Source: Ictalurus punctatus
Lineage: Eukaryota; Chordata; Actinopteri; Siluriformes; Ictaluridae
DNA: 64,000 nt
Assembly (NCBI RefSeq): GCF_001660625.3
Contig: NC_030428.2
Span: forward strand, 786,001 to 850,000
Direction of reading: 5' to 3'
Positions 49,601-55,207 of this stretch are shown piece after piece (positions within the stretch are counted from its first letter, which is position 1; each line of letters starts with the position of its first letter). The notes under the pieces were generated by a model, which saw only the letters and a program-made list of their open reading frames with translations, had not been told where the DNA came from and did not search any database. A program made the translations under genes and the position numbers.

Positions 49601-52600
49601 ATTAGTGTACATCTGATCTTTCAACATCATATACAATTGCCTGGGCAACCCAGGCAAACCCTCTACAGCCAACCTCAATGGGAAGCAGCGGGTCTTCTAA
49701 CCTCTGCTGTCTCATTTACCTGCCAACTCCTTGTACTTGCCCCTCTTCCATTCAGGACCATGTCAGGCCCAAGTGTGGTCGTGGTGATGGTTTTTGGGAA
49801 TTTGAGCTGCCTTCTCACGTCGACCTTTAGCTGCCAGTCCCGGGTTGTTGCCAGAAGTCCCCCTGCTGGGTTCCTGCTCCGTGGTGATTTCTCTCCAGCC
49901 CTAACAAATGCGATCAAGCGCTGTGCTGGCTGCCAGTGTCTACTGAGAGAGATCCCCATGCTGATGGCTTCTGCAATAACCCTTAGCACCTGGTCGTGGT
50001 GCCACCGATAACGTCCCTCTCCCAGGGCTTCAGGGCAGCAACTTAATATGTGCTCAAGGGATCCTCTTGTTTGGCACAGAGGGCATGCAGGGGTGTCTAT
50101 CAGGCCTCAGGAAAAGAGGTTGGTTGGGCTGGGGAGGACATTATAGACTGATTGGATAAGGAACTGGATCTGATGTGGCTTCGCTTTCCACAACTCTAAC
50201 CACAAGATCTTTCGATCCATTACCTGTTCCCAGCGAGTCCACGCCCCTTGTTGTCACATCCCCACCATCCTGCTGATGCATCTTTCCTCCACCTCTGCTC
50301 GAATTTCTTCGTGGACTAGTCGACATCTGTCCTTTCCCCGGGCCTTGTCGTATCGAGGTCTTTGGATCCAGCCAAGCCCTGCATGTCCTGACGCCACTGT
50401 CCCCACCAGCACACTATACCACAGCAGAGTTTCAGCCTGGTCAACTGCCTCCTGGGCCCTCCACTTCCTACCCATCCTCACCTCTATGCCAGCCAAGAAG
50501 ACTTGATAACAACCCAAAGCAAACCTCCAGATCAACAAAGGAATGGCTTCATCAAAACAAGTCCAGAGCTAATTCCAATCAAAAATCTGCGTAGTGACCT
50601 GAAGAGGGCTGTGCAGAATGCTTTGCAAAGAAGAATGGCAAAATATTGCTAAGTCAAGATGTATCAAACTGATTGACTCTTACCCAAAAAGATTGAATGC
50701 TGTTATAAAATCTAAAGGTACTTCAACTAAGTATTAGTTTAGGCGTATACAAACTTATGCAACCAGATTATTTATTACTTTTTCCCCCTAAAAGGATTCT
50801 TATTGTGTTTCACTTTAATTAATAGGTTAAAATTTCACAATAAAGGTAGAAAAGGTTCTGACATGATTTTATCCTGGTTTAATTTTTTTTTTTTAAATCA
50901 CAAAAACCTGCCATTTTAACAGGGGTGTGTAAACTTTTTACATCCACTGTATTATATAGGAGCTGTACACGGTCATTCCCTTAACATCTTGAAGATAAAG
51001 AGAAACATTTATAAAAGAAGCCAGAAATGGGAAACTCCTCTGTCCTGGAGATTGTTCTCATGAATGTTCCACAACATTTACTGTAACTACAGCCATGGGG
51101 GTAAAAGAAAGTACACCCTCCTTCAATTCTATTCTTATTTATTTTCAGGAGTTAAATAACAGTTATGTGGTCCTCACCAACTTCTATAAACAAATAAATA
51201 ATAAAAAAAAAAAAAACATCTAGAAGTGTGACTACCTCTATAAAAGCAGAACTTATGGGAGTTTTTTGTTCTGGAGCACATCATGCCAAGGAGAAAGGAC
51301 ATCAGCCATGACCTCAGAGAAGAGATTTGTTGCTGCTAATCAGACTGGGAAGGGTTATAATTGAAATTCACCATTCTCGAGAGAGAAGGATGGAGAGCCT
51401 TCAAGACAGTTGCCTTCTCTTCTCAGGAGTGTGCGTTCCTGCAAATTCAGCCCAAGTTCAGACCGTTTAATCCTCAGAGATATAAAGAGAACCCCAAGAG
51501 TTTCATACTGTGGCCTCTGTAAGCACATTTTTGGAGTATTGGCGTCTGTGAGATGTTTGGCCAAAGCATCTTGAATGGTCCTTGCACCGCTGTATCTAAT
51601 CATTCCGAGTGGTTTTATCATTCAGTAGTTGTGAGTAATCTAATGCGTTACACAGCTAGAAATGTGGCGTCCATGTGCATGGTTGTGAATGTCCTGCTGA
51701 AAGGGTCTGATTTTGACCAGCTTCAGTTACCACTGCTGTGCAGGTTTGGGGTTCCACTAGTGCGTTGTTATTTATATGGAATTGGAAAACGTGTACTGGA
51801 TTACACAGAAGGGAACAGGTTTTGTTTCTATTGTCACAGATCTCGTATAAATTCACTGATTTCACTTTAATCACCACAGATGAAGAATCTGACTCCAGAA
51901 ACACTGGGACACAGCAACGTAAGTACAACATTATTTTCTGTCAAAGTATGAAGATATTTCTGTCTCAGTCAGGATATATCCGAGTTACATTCAGGCCATA
52001 AAATACCGTTATTCTATATTTATAAAACAACACACGGAGTTAAAAGAGAAAAGTGAAGGTTTTGTCTAATCCTCATGTCTTTGTGTTGCAGGTTTGTCCC
52101 ATTTGGTTGTGTTCATGTTTGGCTCAGTGGTGGTGGTTCTTGTGAACGCGGTTGTGTTATTAGTGGAGCTGATCCTAAAAGCGCGTGAGTGAACTCTATA
52201 GTCCATGATTTTAATAATAATTCTACAAAAACTCATCACGGTAAAAACGTTAGTGTGAAATTACTGACATTAAAGTAATCAGAAAAATGTTATTGAAACC
52301 AGTCCAGTTAATGTATATACGTACAGAACTACAATTTCTTTTCTTTTCCAATTATGATTATAAATAGGAACTGGCCAGCGTACAGTGGATCTGCGCGTCG
52401 TTCTCCTACCGACTGAATGCGTCTTTGCTGTGTGCTGCCTTGCTTTACAAATATCTGCTTTCTGTAAGTATAATCTACAAACACGACACAGTGTGTGATC
52501 TGATGTAGCTGCTGTGTGTACTTTTTCTCATTCTATTGTCGTATCAGTAACAGAAATAAAGTCTCTGACTCTGAATATATCCCTTAGATCAGACACTACA

Positions 52601-53248
52601 CTCGGATTATTTACATCCGGATCGGTTTAGTACTTGTGCATGCTCTAAACACGACCAGTTTCTGTTCTAAAACACTGTCACGTTTTCTTTCCCCATCACA
52701 CACAGGGAAGAGGAACAGAAAAAGGTACGTGAGTATTGCTGAGGAACATGAATATATAGATAGATGTTTAGAGAGACGATAAGATCGTTTTTGTTCTGGT
52801 TTTTACAGTATTAGAGAAGAAATCGACCGGCTGGGACGATCGTGCGGGTGTAAACAGGAACACAGGGTGAGTACGTCACGGTGTAATATTAAACACGGAA
52901 TAAAAAATTGATTAACATCATTAACTTGTGTGTTTTTACATTAAACTTCATACAAACGCAGGACTCACCTCCACAATGTGATGAACGTGAACTTGAGAAT
53001 CTGGCTCCTGAAGCTCAGCCCTCAGGGTCTTAGCAGGTAAGAAGAAAACAACAACACAAGATTGTTCCAGGTGTTATTACTGAAATATGAAATGAAAAGA
53101 TGAATGAATCATCAGTGATTGTGTGCGCATCTAGAAAAGCAGAACGTACGGCGGGTTGGTGTTCTGGAGCACTCGGGTGTATCTCTACATCACGCTGAGA
53201 AGAAAGGACATCATCCATGACCTGAACAGACTGGACGCACTCGTCTGA
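26392..53248 (+). CDS. Gene B: two V-set Ig domains plus about 12 short membrane exons
   Basis: Exons by hand: 26392-26449 (signal), 28704-29048 and 29145-29495 (Ig), 31336-31440, 31542-31637, 34102-34194, 34867-34941, 36299-36415, 37416-37526, 39172-39246, 43617-43709, 48593-48676, 51704-51811, 51880-51918, 52092-52184, 52368-52463, 52706-52724, 52809-52866, then 52962-53033 or 53135-53248. The total is divisible by three (695 or 709 aa). Ig parts resemble butyrophilin/B7-type V domains; SKINT proteins are the known precedent for Ig domains plus more than one membrane helix, but they have three. A role as an immune surface receptor is inference. The donor after 51811 reads GG instead of GT, so this copy may be truncated. 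Confidence 0.7.
27113..27190. repeat. Three tandem copies of a ~30 bp unit
   Basis: GATCAGTGATTGGTT recurs three times at about 30 bp spacing. Confidence 0.85.
27405..27625 (-). pseudogene. Relic of LTR-element repeat protein
   Basis: On the minus strand a roughly 76 bp unit is repeated about three times and reads LQPETYEVVSPAELHLEVN. This is close to LKPETHEVGSPAELQLEVN, encoded at 40757-40830 in the pol-less LTR element, so it is a fragment of the same family. Confidence 0.65.
27690..28285 (-). pseudogene. Non-LTR reverse transcriptase fragment
   Basis: The minus frames at 27967-28278 and 27752-27952 carry SSAFNTVTPAELINK, RPQSVKLGN, LSTGVPQGCIPSPLLY and LLEWYANNNLTLN, motifs of LINE reverse transcriptases of the CR1/Rex1-like type. 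The frame is broken between the two pieces and both ends of the element are missing. Confidence 0.8.
28457..28574. mobile_element. Small hairpin (MITE-like) element
   Basis: CAGAACTAAAAGTTCAGGG and CCCTGAACTTTTGGTTCTG are near-perfect inverted ends about 120 bp apart. Further pairing inside (GGACCTGAT with ATCAGGTC) leaves a loop containing TTAACCCTAACCCTAACTC, a telomere-like string. Confidence 0.65.
28704..29048 (+). CDS. Gene B exon 2, V-set Ig domain 1
   Basis: 345 bp, phase 1 both sides. The V-set core is visible: GGSVMLPCF (first Cys), IEWKR (Trp), LGNFSLFLMNV, then EDAGVYKCAVY (DxGxYxC, second Cys). N-glycosylation sequons occur (NDS, NFS, NVT). Closest in style to butyrophilin/B7-like domains. 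Confidence 0.85.
29145..29495 (+). CDS. Gene B exon 3, V-set Ig domain 2
   Basis: 351 bp, phase 1. AGEDITLNCSV, VSWMKMDGEILVLLYEHGE, RVELFSAEE, GNFSLRLKDV and DDKGLYTCSAF show a second complete V-type fold with both cysteines and the Trp. Two V-type domains in series differ from the V+C arrangement of classical butyrophilins. Confidence 0.85.
29496..31335. mobile_element. Intron filled with LTR fragments and solo LTRs
   Basis: 29686-29892 (TGTCAGG...ATGACA) looks like a short LTR. About 29917-30353 is homologous to the LTRs of the Gypsy element at 43801-48404 (shared GTCAGGTGATCAGGCAAAC and TAAGGCTTGGA). 30485-31086 is a solo LTR of the same family as 35117-35800, with flanks GTATG/GTAAG. 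Confidence 0.65.
30485..31086. mobile_element. Solo LTR (CAACGAGACT family)
   Basis: Starts TGTTGCGCAACGAGACT and ends GATCGTGACA; 5 bp flanks GTATG and GTAAG. The 60-odd bases beginning TAAGCGCATTATTC occur both before (about 30410) and after it, so it sits at the boundary of a small direct duplication. Confidence 0.7.
31336..31440 (+). CDS. Gene B exon 4, first membrane helix
   Basis: 105 bp, phase 1, acceptor ACGCAG and donor GTAGGT. Helix VGIFVLCALGFVIGSLILGY directly follows the second Ig domain. Confidence 0.8.
31542..31637 (+). CDS. Gene B exon 5, membrane helix
   Basis: 96 bp, phase 1, acceptor CTTGTAG and donor GTAAGT. Short polar start DDSRRALAIQW, then helix ITMAIVFILWGV. Confidence 0.78.
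31680..33070 (+). pseudogene. DIRS-like retroelement fragment
   Basis: + strand pieces resemble the tyrosine-recombinase region of fish DIRS elements: LLDKGKALSTIKEYLP, then PRDLAVVLDVLSEPLFDPLD, then MVMLLELASAKCISDIHA. Upstream frames with PVS before the LLDKG motif agree. Stops and frame changes show it is dead. It lies in the gene B intron before exon 6. Confidence 0.65.
33196..33592. mobile_element. Solo LTR, 397 bp
   Basis: Begins TGTTACCCCTCG and ends TTTGTTACA, with exact 5 bp target duplication CAACC at 33191-33195 and 33593-33597. AATAAAG occurs near its 3' end. Confidence 0.8.
33715..33965 (+). mobile_element. tRNA-derived SINE
   Basis: GGTTAGCACGTTGACC resembles a Pol III A box and GGTTCGATTCC at 33756-33766 is a textbook B box. 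The tail matches the element at window start and marks the left edge of the right copy. Confidence 0.8.
34102..34194 (+). CDS. Gene B exon 6, membrane segment
   Basis: 93 bp, phase 1, acceptor CCTCCAG and donor GTATGA. Helix RILFLLWIALHL; counterpart of 1257-1349. Confidence 0.78.
34543..34624. repeat. (TA)n microsatellite
   Basis: Long TA run interrupted once by AAATA. It is absent from the left copy, where the matching intron is not expanded. Confidence 0.9.
34867..34941 (+). CDS. Gene B exon 7, membrane segment
   Basis: 75 bp, phase 1; ends IPLQYAVINFVAYS. Differs from gene A at three residues near its end. Confidence 0.75.
35117..35800. mobile_element. Solo LTR, 684 bp (CAACGAGACT family)
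   Basis: Starts TGTCACGAAACGAGACTTGG and ends GATCGTGACA, with flanks AATTG and TATTG. The left copy lacks it at about 2099. It contains a short tandem of ACACTCGTT-type units at 35340-35480. Confidence 0.75.
36299..36415 (+). CDS. Gene B exon 8, membrane segment
   Basis: 117 bp, phase 1, acceptor GTCTAG and donor GTAGGT. Hydrophobic run IILLIFLLPWPL, then TLLYILYVIAI. Confidence 0.77.
36815..37110. repeat. Widespread teleost interspersed repeat
   Basis: Starts CAATTCAATTCAATTAAAT and contains TTTATTTGTATAGCACTTTT and AAAGCAGCTTTACAG, a repeat common in teleost introns. It is absent from the left copy. Confidence 0.7.
37416..37526 (+). CDS. Gene B exon 9, membrane segment
   Basis: 111 bp, phase 1, acceptor AATACAG and donor GTAAGT. 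Polar half LQKRANLSYYFTELNNS, then helix LRIVFIILIYGVY. Confidence 0.75.
37648..38872 (-). mobile_element. Tc1-like transposon, internally deleted
   Basis: Inverted ends of about 200 bp begin CAGTGAGGGAAAAAAGTATT; the element is inserted at a TA (37646-37647 and 38873-38874). The left copy has the uninterrupted site at about 4290. About 1.2 kb instead of 1.6 kb, because the transposase N terminus is missing. Confidence 0.9.
38002..38448 (-). pseudogene. Tc1-like transposase C-terminal part
   Basis: 148 codons open on the minus strand: DESKMELFG, GHGWVFQHDNDPKHTA and SPDLNPIENLW are the conserved DDE-domain motifs of Tc1-family transposases. The N-terminal DNA-binding domain is absent, so it cannot be active. 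Confidence 0.88.
38975..39147 (+). CDS. Candidate exon 9a of gene B
   Basis: Same strong acceptor and open frame as 4391-4535, ending before TAA near 39148. Two Ile codons of gene A are Ser/Asn here, weakening the helix. Only poor donors (GTGCTG, GTATTA) follow. Probably not used or rarely used. Confidence 0.3.
39172..39246 (+). CDS. Gene B exon 10, membrane segment
   Basis: 75 bp, phase 1, acceptor TTTTTCAG and donor GTAAGT. AFAVFQFLAWICF, then a basic/aromatic end. Most residues differ from gene A. Confidence 0.7.
39422..39988 (+). repeat. 5' LTR
   Basis: 567 bp, near-identical to 42572-43136. It contains CACATATATAC (TATA-like) and an AATAAA-type signal (AAATAAACAACTG). Confidence 0.85.
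40005..40440 (+). pseudogene. Gag-like capsid region, frame-shifted
   Basis: From about 40006 (MDAAGGQGRHH) the frame reads to LPPETAGLGSYPLELLFRCQ, then continues in other frames as KRQWIGFLVSRFCGPARDWA and MEEFTQPGQLHGL. The FL..L.G.A..WA pattern is typical of Ty3/Gypsy capsids. Frameshifts separate the parts. Confidence 0.6.
40518..40672 (+). CDS. METAP1-type C6H2 zinc finger inside the LTR element
   Basis: CMSEGCRWETKLQCPTCKK, then one frame on (single extra base near 40600) FYCSQECFKSSWWEHKKLHQ. This pairs with the N-terminal C6H2 (MYND-related) finger of methionine aminopeptidase 1, whose vertebrate versions share KLQCPTC and CSQECFK. In the host enzyme it helps ribosome association. 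Here it follows the Gag-like part, where a zinc knuckle would normally sit, and is in frame with the downstream repeat protein. No aminopeptidase domain follows. Origin by capture of a host exon is inference. Confidence 0.8.
40601..42220 (+). CDS. Tandem-repeat protein of LTR element
   Basis: One open frame of about 540 codons begins in the zinc finger. It has a Glu/Pro-rich part, then about five EVQVKSPVS units (27 bp), then about twenty VLLTPESTETADQ-like units (39 bp; 41060-41890, some diverged), then Ala/Pro/Cys-rich 30 bp repeats that drift in frame. No signal peptide or helix. Acidic, repetitive and probably disordered. Function unknown; a Gag extension is the simplest idea. Confidence 0.7.
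   Translation, partial: FYCSQECFKSSWWEHKKLHQRARAEIQTGVNRVTSERPLEVSAPEPQPEVNLATSELKPETHEVGSPAELQLEVNKEAPGPELNLEVQVKSPVSEVQVKSPVSEVQVKSPVSEVQVKSPVSEDQVQVKSLVSEVQVKSQVPDVTSKPADPVDQVPLISKPNNQVLLKPESTDLADQVLLTPESTETADQVLLTPESTETADQVLLTPESTETADQVLLTPESTETADQVLLTPESTETADQVLLTPESNDMADHILLKPESTDPVAHVQPTPKSTDPVPPKPESADMDNQALLTSMSADMHNQVYVETNNQALLMFPSDDLNHQVMLTPESEEPFDQVLLTPEFAETNNQALLMSTSDDLTNQVMFTPKSADRDNQFLLTPESADTHSQVLLTPESADTHSQVLLTPESADTHSQVLLTPESTDTATQDPPMAKVHRVTSEPQPPCSAEVVAQSPCSAVEVAQPPCLAVVVAVPTCSAGDVAPLSLLRRGRRSAFPAPPRTSPCFPAPLSTALCFPVQPRMSLCFHAPPRTSLSLPALL
40858..41020 (+). repeat. 27 bp tandem repeat
   Basis: GTCCAAGTCAAGTCTCCAGT repeated about five to six times, encoding EVQVKSPVS. Confidence 0.9.
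41060..41890 (+). repeat. 39 bp tandem repeat array
   Basis: CTGCTCACGCCCGAGTCTAC and the following 19 bases repeat with exact copies at 41114-41340 and diverged copies to 41890. Confidence 0.92.
41935..42440 (+). repeat. 30 bp GC-rich tandem repeats
   Basis: Units like CTCCGCCGAGGATGTCGCTC with alternating higher-order order. Three reading frames are open over parts of it. Confidence 0.85.
42572..43136 (+). repeat. 3' LTR
   Basis: 565 bp copy of the 5' LTR with scattered substitutions, showing the insertion is not brand new. Confidence 0.85.
43617..43709 (+). CDS. Gene B exon 11, membrane segment
   Basis: 93 bp, phase 1, acceptor TTTGCAG and donor GTAAGT. Helix FLFWLSLMMILEVLSASGSI. Confidence 0.73.
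43801..44241 (-). repeat. 3' LTR of Gypsy element
   Basis: 441 bp, TGTCACG...ATATGACA as read on the + strand; pairs with 47962-48404. Confidence 0.88.
44175..45341 (-). CDS. Gypsy integrase with chromodomain-like end
   Basis: A 388-codon open frame. The N-terminal zinc-binding part (HPGAQCTYHLLREKYRWP), the catalytic Asp in TIDIVTDLP, SDRGLQFTPRVW and Glu in VERVNQEI form the DDE core. A C-terminal WEGYGPEEQ is the chromodomain signature of chromoviruses. It is the best preserved part of the element. Confidence 0.88.
   Translation of the reverse strand: MELIVWAHTVVATGHPGAQCTYHLLREKYRWPNMEREIHRVVASYLSCAQSKVPRTLPASKLKPLPVPELPWSHITIDIVTDLPESQGNTTILVTVDRFSKSVRLVPLHALPTTFMTAELLLQHVFRYFGIAEETVSDRGLQFTPRVWSSFMEKMGITVNLTSGYHPRVNCQVERVNQEISQFLRTFCASNPKDWRRFLPWAKYAQNSLRHSATDLTPFQCVLGYQPPLFPWNANATESPAVDLWFQRSKQVWANTHQPLRQTAHTYMHKADHLRSEHPQYQPWLSTKDLRQPHGCKKLTLRYTRPFKVLKQINEVTYHLELHRHSHISPSLIGWEGYGPEEQFKVLTQDILDPQLCGGRTVPGGVSVISQSGHDSVSRVTAYYNHGR
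45420..46740 (-). pseudogene. Gypsy reverse transcriptase and RNase H, interrupted
   Basis: The frame at 46310-46621 has GKWLRPCIDYRGLNQ and FTKLDLRSAYNLVRI. The catalytic YIDD box lies at about 46202-46213, beyond a stop after GHYE. RNase H follows with further stops near 45580-45760. Confidence 0.82.
46718..47925 (-). pseudogene. Gypsy gag and protease region, fragmented
   Basis: From about 47921, MAEGHSRMISNQKQQLANLT and TGDPARCRGF are Gag-like. 47447-47704 continues with RALLWAMAEWERG and FDHSPDNKETGEEL. The zinc knuckle and protease are only partly recognisable before the reverse transcriptase. Frames are broken at least twice. Confidence 0.7.
47962..48404 (-). repeat. 5' LTR of Gypsy element
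   Basis: 443 bp partner of 43801-44241; its outer end abuts the target duplication AGAAG. Confidence 0.88.
48593..48676 (+). CDS. Gene B exon 12, membrane segment
   Basis: 84 bp, phase 1, acceptor TTTGTAG and donor GTATTC. ERDALTCATAFLHIL, then a weaker helix than in gene A (ITLFIDI). Confidence 0.72.
49290..50949. mobile_element. Tc1-like element with nested retroelement tail, right copy
   Basis: Counterpart of 17155-19463. About 810 bp containing the transposase start is deleted, but the region with the nuclease-like tail (49640-50560, minus) has 70 bp absent from the left copy. The right end is CATCCACTG followed by TA. Confidence 0.72.
49640..50560 (-). pseudogene. Retroelement C-terminal fragment, right copy
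   Basis: Minus frames at 49675-49989 and 50254-50538 repeat the GPDMVL motif and upstream sequence of the left copy. The PWED region is partly deleted. Same origin as 18232-19080. Confidence 0.55.
51090..51625 (+). mobile_element. Second Tc1-like relic, right copy
   Basis: Counterpart of 19585-20280, shortened by a deletion after 51200. The transposase start lies near 51286 and stops follow. Confidence 0.68.
51704..51811 (+). CDS. Gene B exon 13, donor mutated
   Basis: 108 bp, same frame as gene A exon 13 with one residue changed (H to Q). The donor position reads GGAACA where gene A has GTAACA. Reading through meets a stop after about 20 codons. The next GT, eight bases on, would put exon 14 out of frame with an immediate TGA. 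Confidence 0.5.
51880..51918 (+). CDS. Gene B exon 14, linker
   Basis: 39 bp, phase 1; DEESDSRNTGTQQ. Slightly more acidic than in gene A. Confidence 0.62.
52092..52184 (+). CDS. Gene B exon 15, membrane segment
   Basis: 93 bp, phase 1, helix VVFMFGSVVVVLVNAVVLLV, identical to gene A. Confidence 0.78.
52368..52463 (+). CDS. Gene B exon 16, membrane segment
   Basis: 96 bp, phase 1, helix ECVFAVCCLALQISAF; two residues differ from gene A. Confidence 0.74.
52706..52724 (+). CDS. Gene B exon 17, 19 bp micro-exon
   Basis: WKRNRK; acceptor CACACAG and donor GTACGT; phase 1 to phase 2. Confidence 0.64.
52809..52866 (+). CDS. Gene B exon 18, cytoplasmic tail
   Basis: 58 bp, protein identical to gene A exon 18; donor GTGAGT is better than gene A's GTGTGT. 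Confidence 0.7.
52962..53036 (+). CDS. Gene B exon 19, cassette with in-frame stop
   Basis: 75 bp, phase 0; TAG at 53031-53033 three bases before the donor, as in gene A. One residue differs. Confidence 0.64.
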
Positions 53249-53740
53249 TCACCTCAGGGATTGTTTTAAAGATGCTTGTAATGTGTTGTATATAAATATA
53301 TATATATATATATATATTTTTTTTTTTACAATCTTTTGAGTGACACGTAAATGTGAGTTTCTTGTCTTCATGTTTGCGCCTCCTGTAGAATAGTTTTTAT
53401 TATCTAATTTCTCGATATAATGACTGGATTTATTCATTTATTACCTGTTTTGAGACATTTTATTTTATTGTTTTTTATTGTTTATTTTATTTAGATGCTC
53501 AGAGTTTATATTTTTATACAGTACACATAAATCAGATGACATTATATAAGAGTGATGCTGGAAAGGTATTATAAGTAATGCATTTCTATAATTGTATATA
53601 ACATTTCTTTATTATTTTTGTTTAGTTCTTTTGCATTTCAAGAGTTAAGTCTGACTGCAGCGAGAGGAAACATGGCGTGCTGTATGTTAAAACAATGAGA
53701 ATTCTTTTTCTTTCTTTCTTTAAAAATAAAATCTGTAAAG
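53135..53740 (+). CDS. Gene B exon 20, alternative C terminus and 3' UTR
   Basis: Phase 0 frame open for 37 codons to TGA at 53246-53248; the protein is identical to gene A with a silent change (GGT to GGG). AATAAA at 53725-53730. Tc1-like origin as for gene A exon 20. Confidence 0.64.
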
Positions 53741-53947
53741 TTGTGTAATGTATTCAGACAGGTGAATGTGGTGCTTCCGGGTTTATTATAATATCAGTGT
53801 CATTATAATATACTGTGTTTGATGTTGGGAAACTTAAATTAAACACTAATCATGAAATCGTGTAGTTTGAGGCCACAGCTTAGTGACGTAAAGCAGAGGG
53901 TTTATTTCACAGGCTTCTCTCCGATAAATGAAAAGTACAGCAATAAT

Positions 53948-53960
53948 GATGATGATGATG

Positions 53961-53996
<36 letters not shown>

Positions 53997-54033
53997 AATA
54001 ATAATAATAAATATTTAAAATGTCCCTCAATAA

Positions 54034-54064
<31 letters not shown>

Positions 54065-54083
54065 ATACATACATACATACATA
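53948..54083. repeat. Microsatellite cluster
   Basis: GAT, ATT, AAT, AAAT and CATA runs in succession; the left copy at 22580-22665 has shorter versions. Confidence 0.85.
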
Positions 54084-54169
54084 AGAGAAGCTACCGTTGA
54101 TTCTGAGATCCTTCACTATGGCGTGAGCTGGTTCTAAGAATGCTGGAATTCTAGAAGTTCCGGTCTATG

Positions 54170-54184
54170 ACCTTACTGGCCAAG
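54170..54184 (+). pseudogene. klhl10: Stub of KLHL10 kelch exon, right copy
   Basis: Only the last codons before donor GTAAGA remain (LLAK versus LMSK in the left copy). The rest of the exon present at 22859-23197 is deleted. Confidence 0.55.
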
Positions 54185-54540
54185 GTAAGAGTGAAATGCG
54201 CTCACTTTCACTGATCTTTACCACCGAGTTATACTTTTCCAGACTTCTTCTCTGCCAACCAATCAGTGTTCACCTGAAGGTCGGTTAACGCACAGCGCTG
54301 TAGATAATCATGACCTGCAGTGAGCTTCATGGTGGACATGAAGGTATCAGTGGGTACAACACAAGGTACAAGTCAGTACTTAGTATCTTCTAGACCAGTC
54401 AAGTTCTCAGAGCTGCTCCAAACACGACTGCACCAATTAAATAAATAAATAAACATTATTTAAAATGTTACAGTCCCTGAGGGAACCTGAAAGCTTGAAC
54501 TGGAAACACCCAGAACCATCTTGGTTTTGGGTTCCTTCAG

Positions 54541-55207
54541 ATCTACATCTGTGGAGGACTCAACGGAAACGAGTGCCTTTTCACGGTCGAGTGTTTCGAC
54601 CCTCGTTACGATCAGTGGACGCGATTCGAACCGATGCCCATCCAAAGCAGTGTCGTGAGCGTCATCGCTGTGAACAACCGAGTGTTTGCGGTAAGAACTT
54701 CCAGCGCTGAGAGTCAGTGAAGTTTCTGTAATCGCTCTGTAAAGGATGGGAAGGAGGCGTGTTTCTGTTAGCATGGTTTGTGTTCTTTTATTAATGCATC
54801 ATTATGTTATGTTCTTTTATTAATGCACATTAAGCCCACAGTCTGCAGAGCGTCGAAGCCTACAACCCTCATACCAACTCCTGGAGAATGCTTGCCTCCA
54901 TGTTTAACCCACGAAGGAACTTTGGCGTCGAGGTAACGCACCAAACAACACATGGCTAACTAATTTATCGTTTCTTTTACCGAGGCTGGATCCATCAGAC
55001 TTCCTAACTCCGAACACTGGAATGAATTAATGAAATTAGTCATGTACCTCTTCACCATGACGCCGCCTTCTTCTTCTTCCTCTTCTTCTTCCAGGTGATG
55101 GACGGCCGCTTGTACGTGGTTGGCGGCTACAGCGACGAAAGCACCACAACCAACTGCGCGTACTACGACGAAGAGAACGATGACTGGTACGAGACGTATA
55201 GTGTCAG
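54541..55207 (+). pseudogene. klhl10: KLHL10-like kelch exons, right copy
   Basis: Three exon-like pieces: 54541-54690 (IYICGGLNGNECLFTVECFD, to NNRVFA), 54842-54932 (LQSVEAYNPHTNSWRMLASM, to RRNFGVE) and 55095-55207 (VMDGRLYVVGGYSDESTTT, to DDWYE). They match consecutive kelch blades of KLHL10. The VGG-type start of a blade is missing between the first two pieces and their phases do not match, and the C-terminal exon is absent, so this copy is broken too. Confidence 0.75.
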
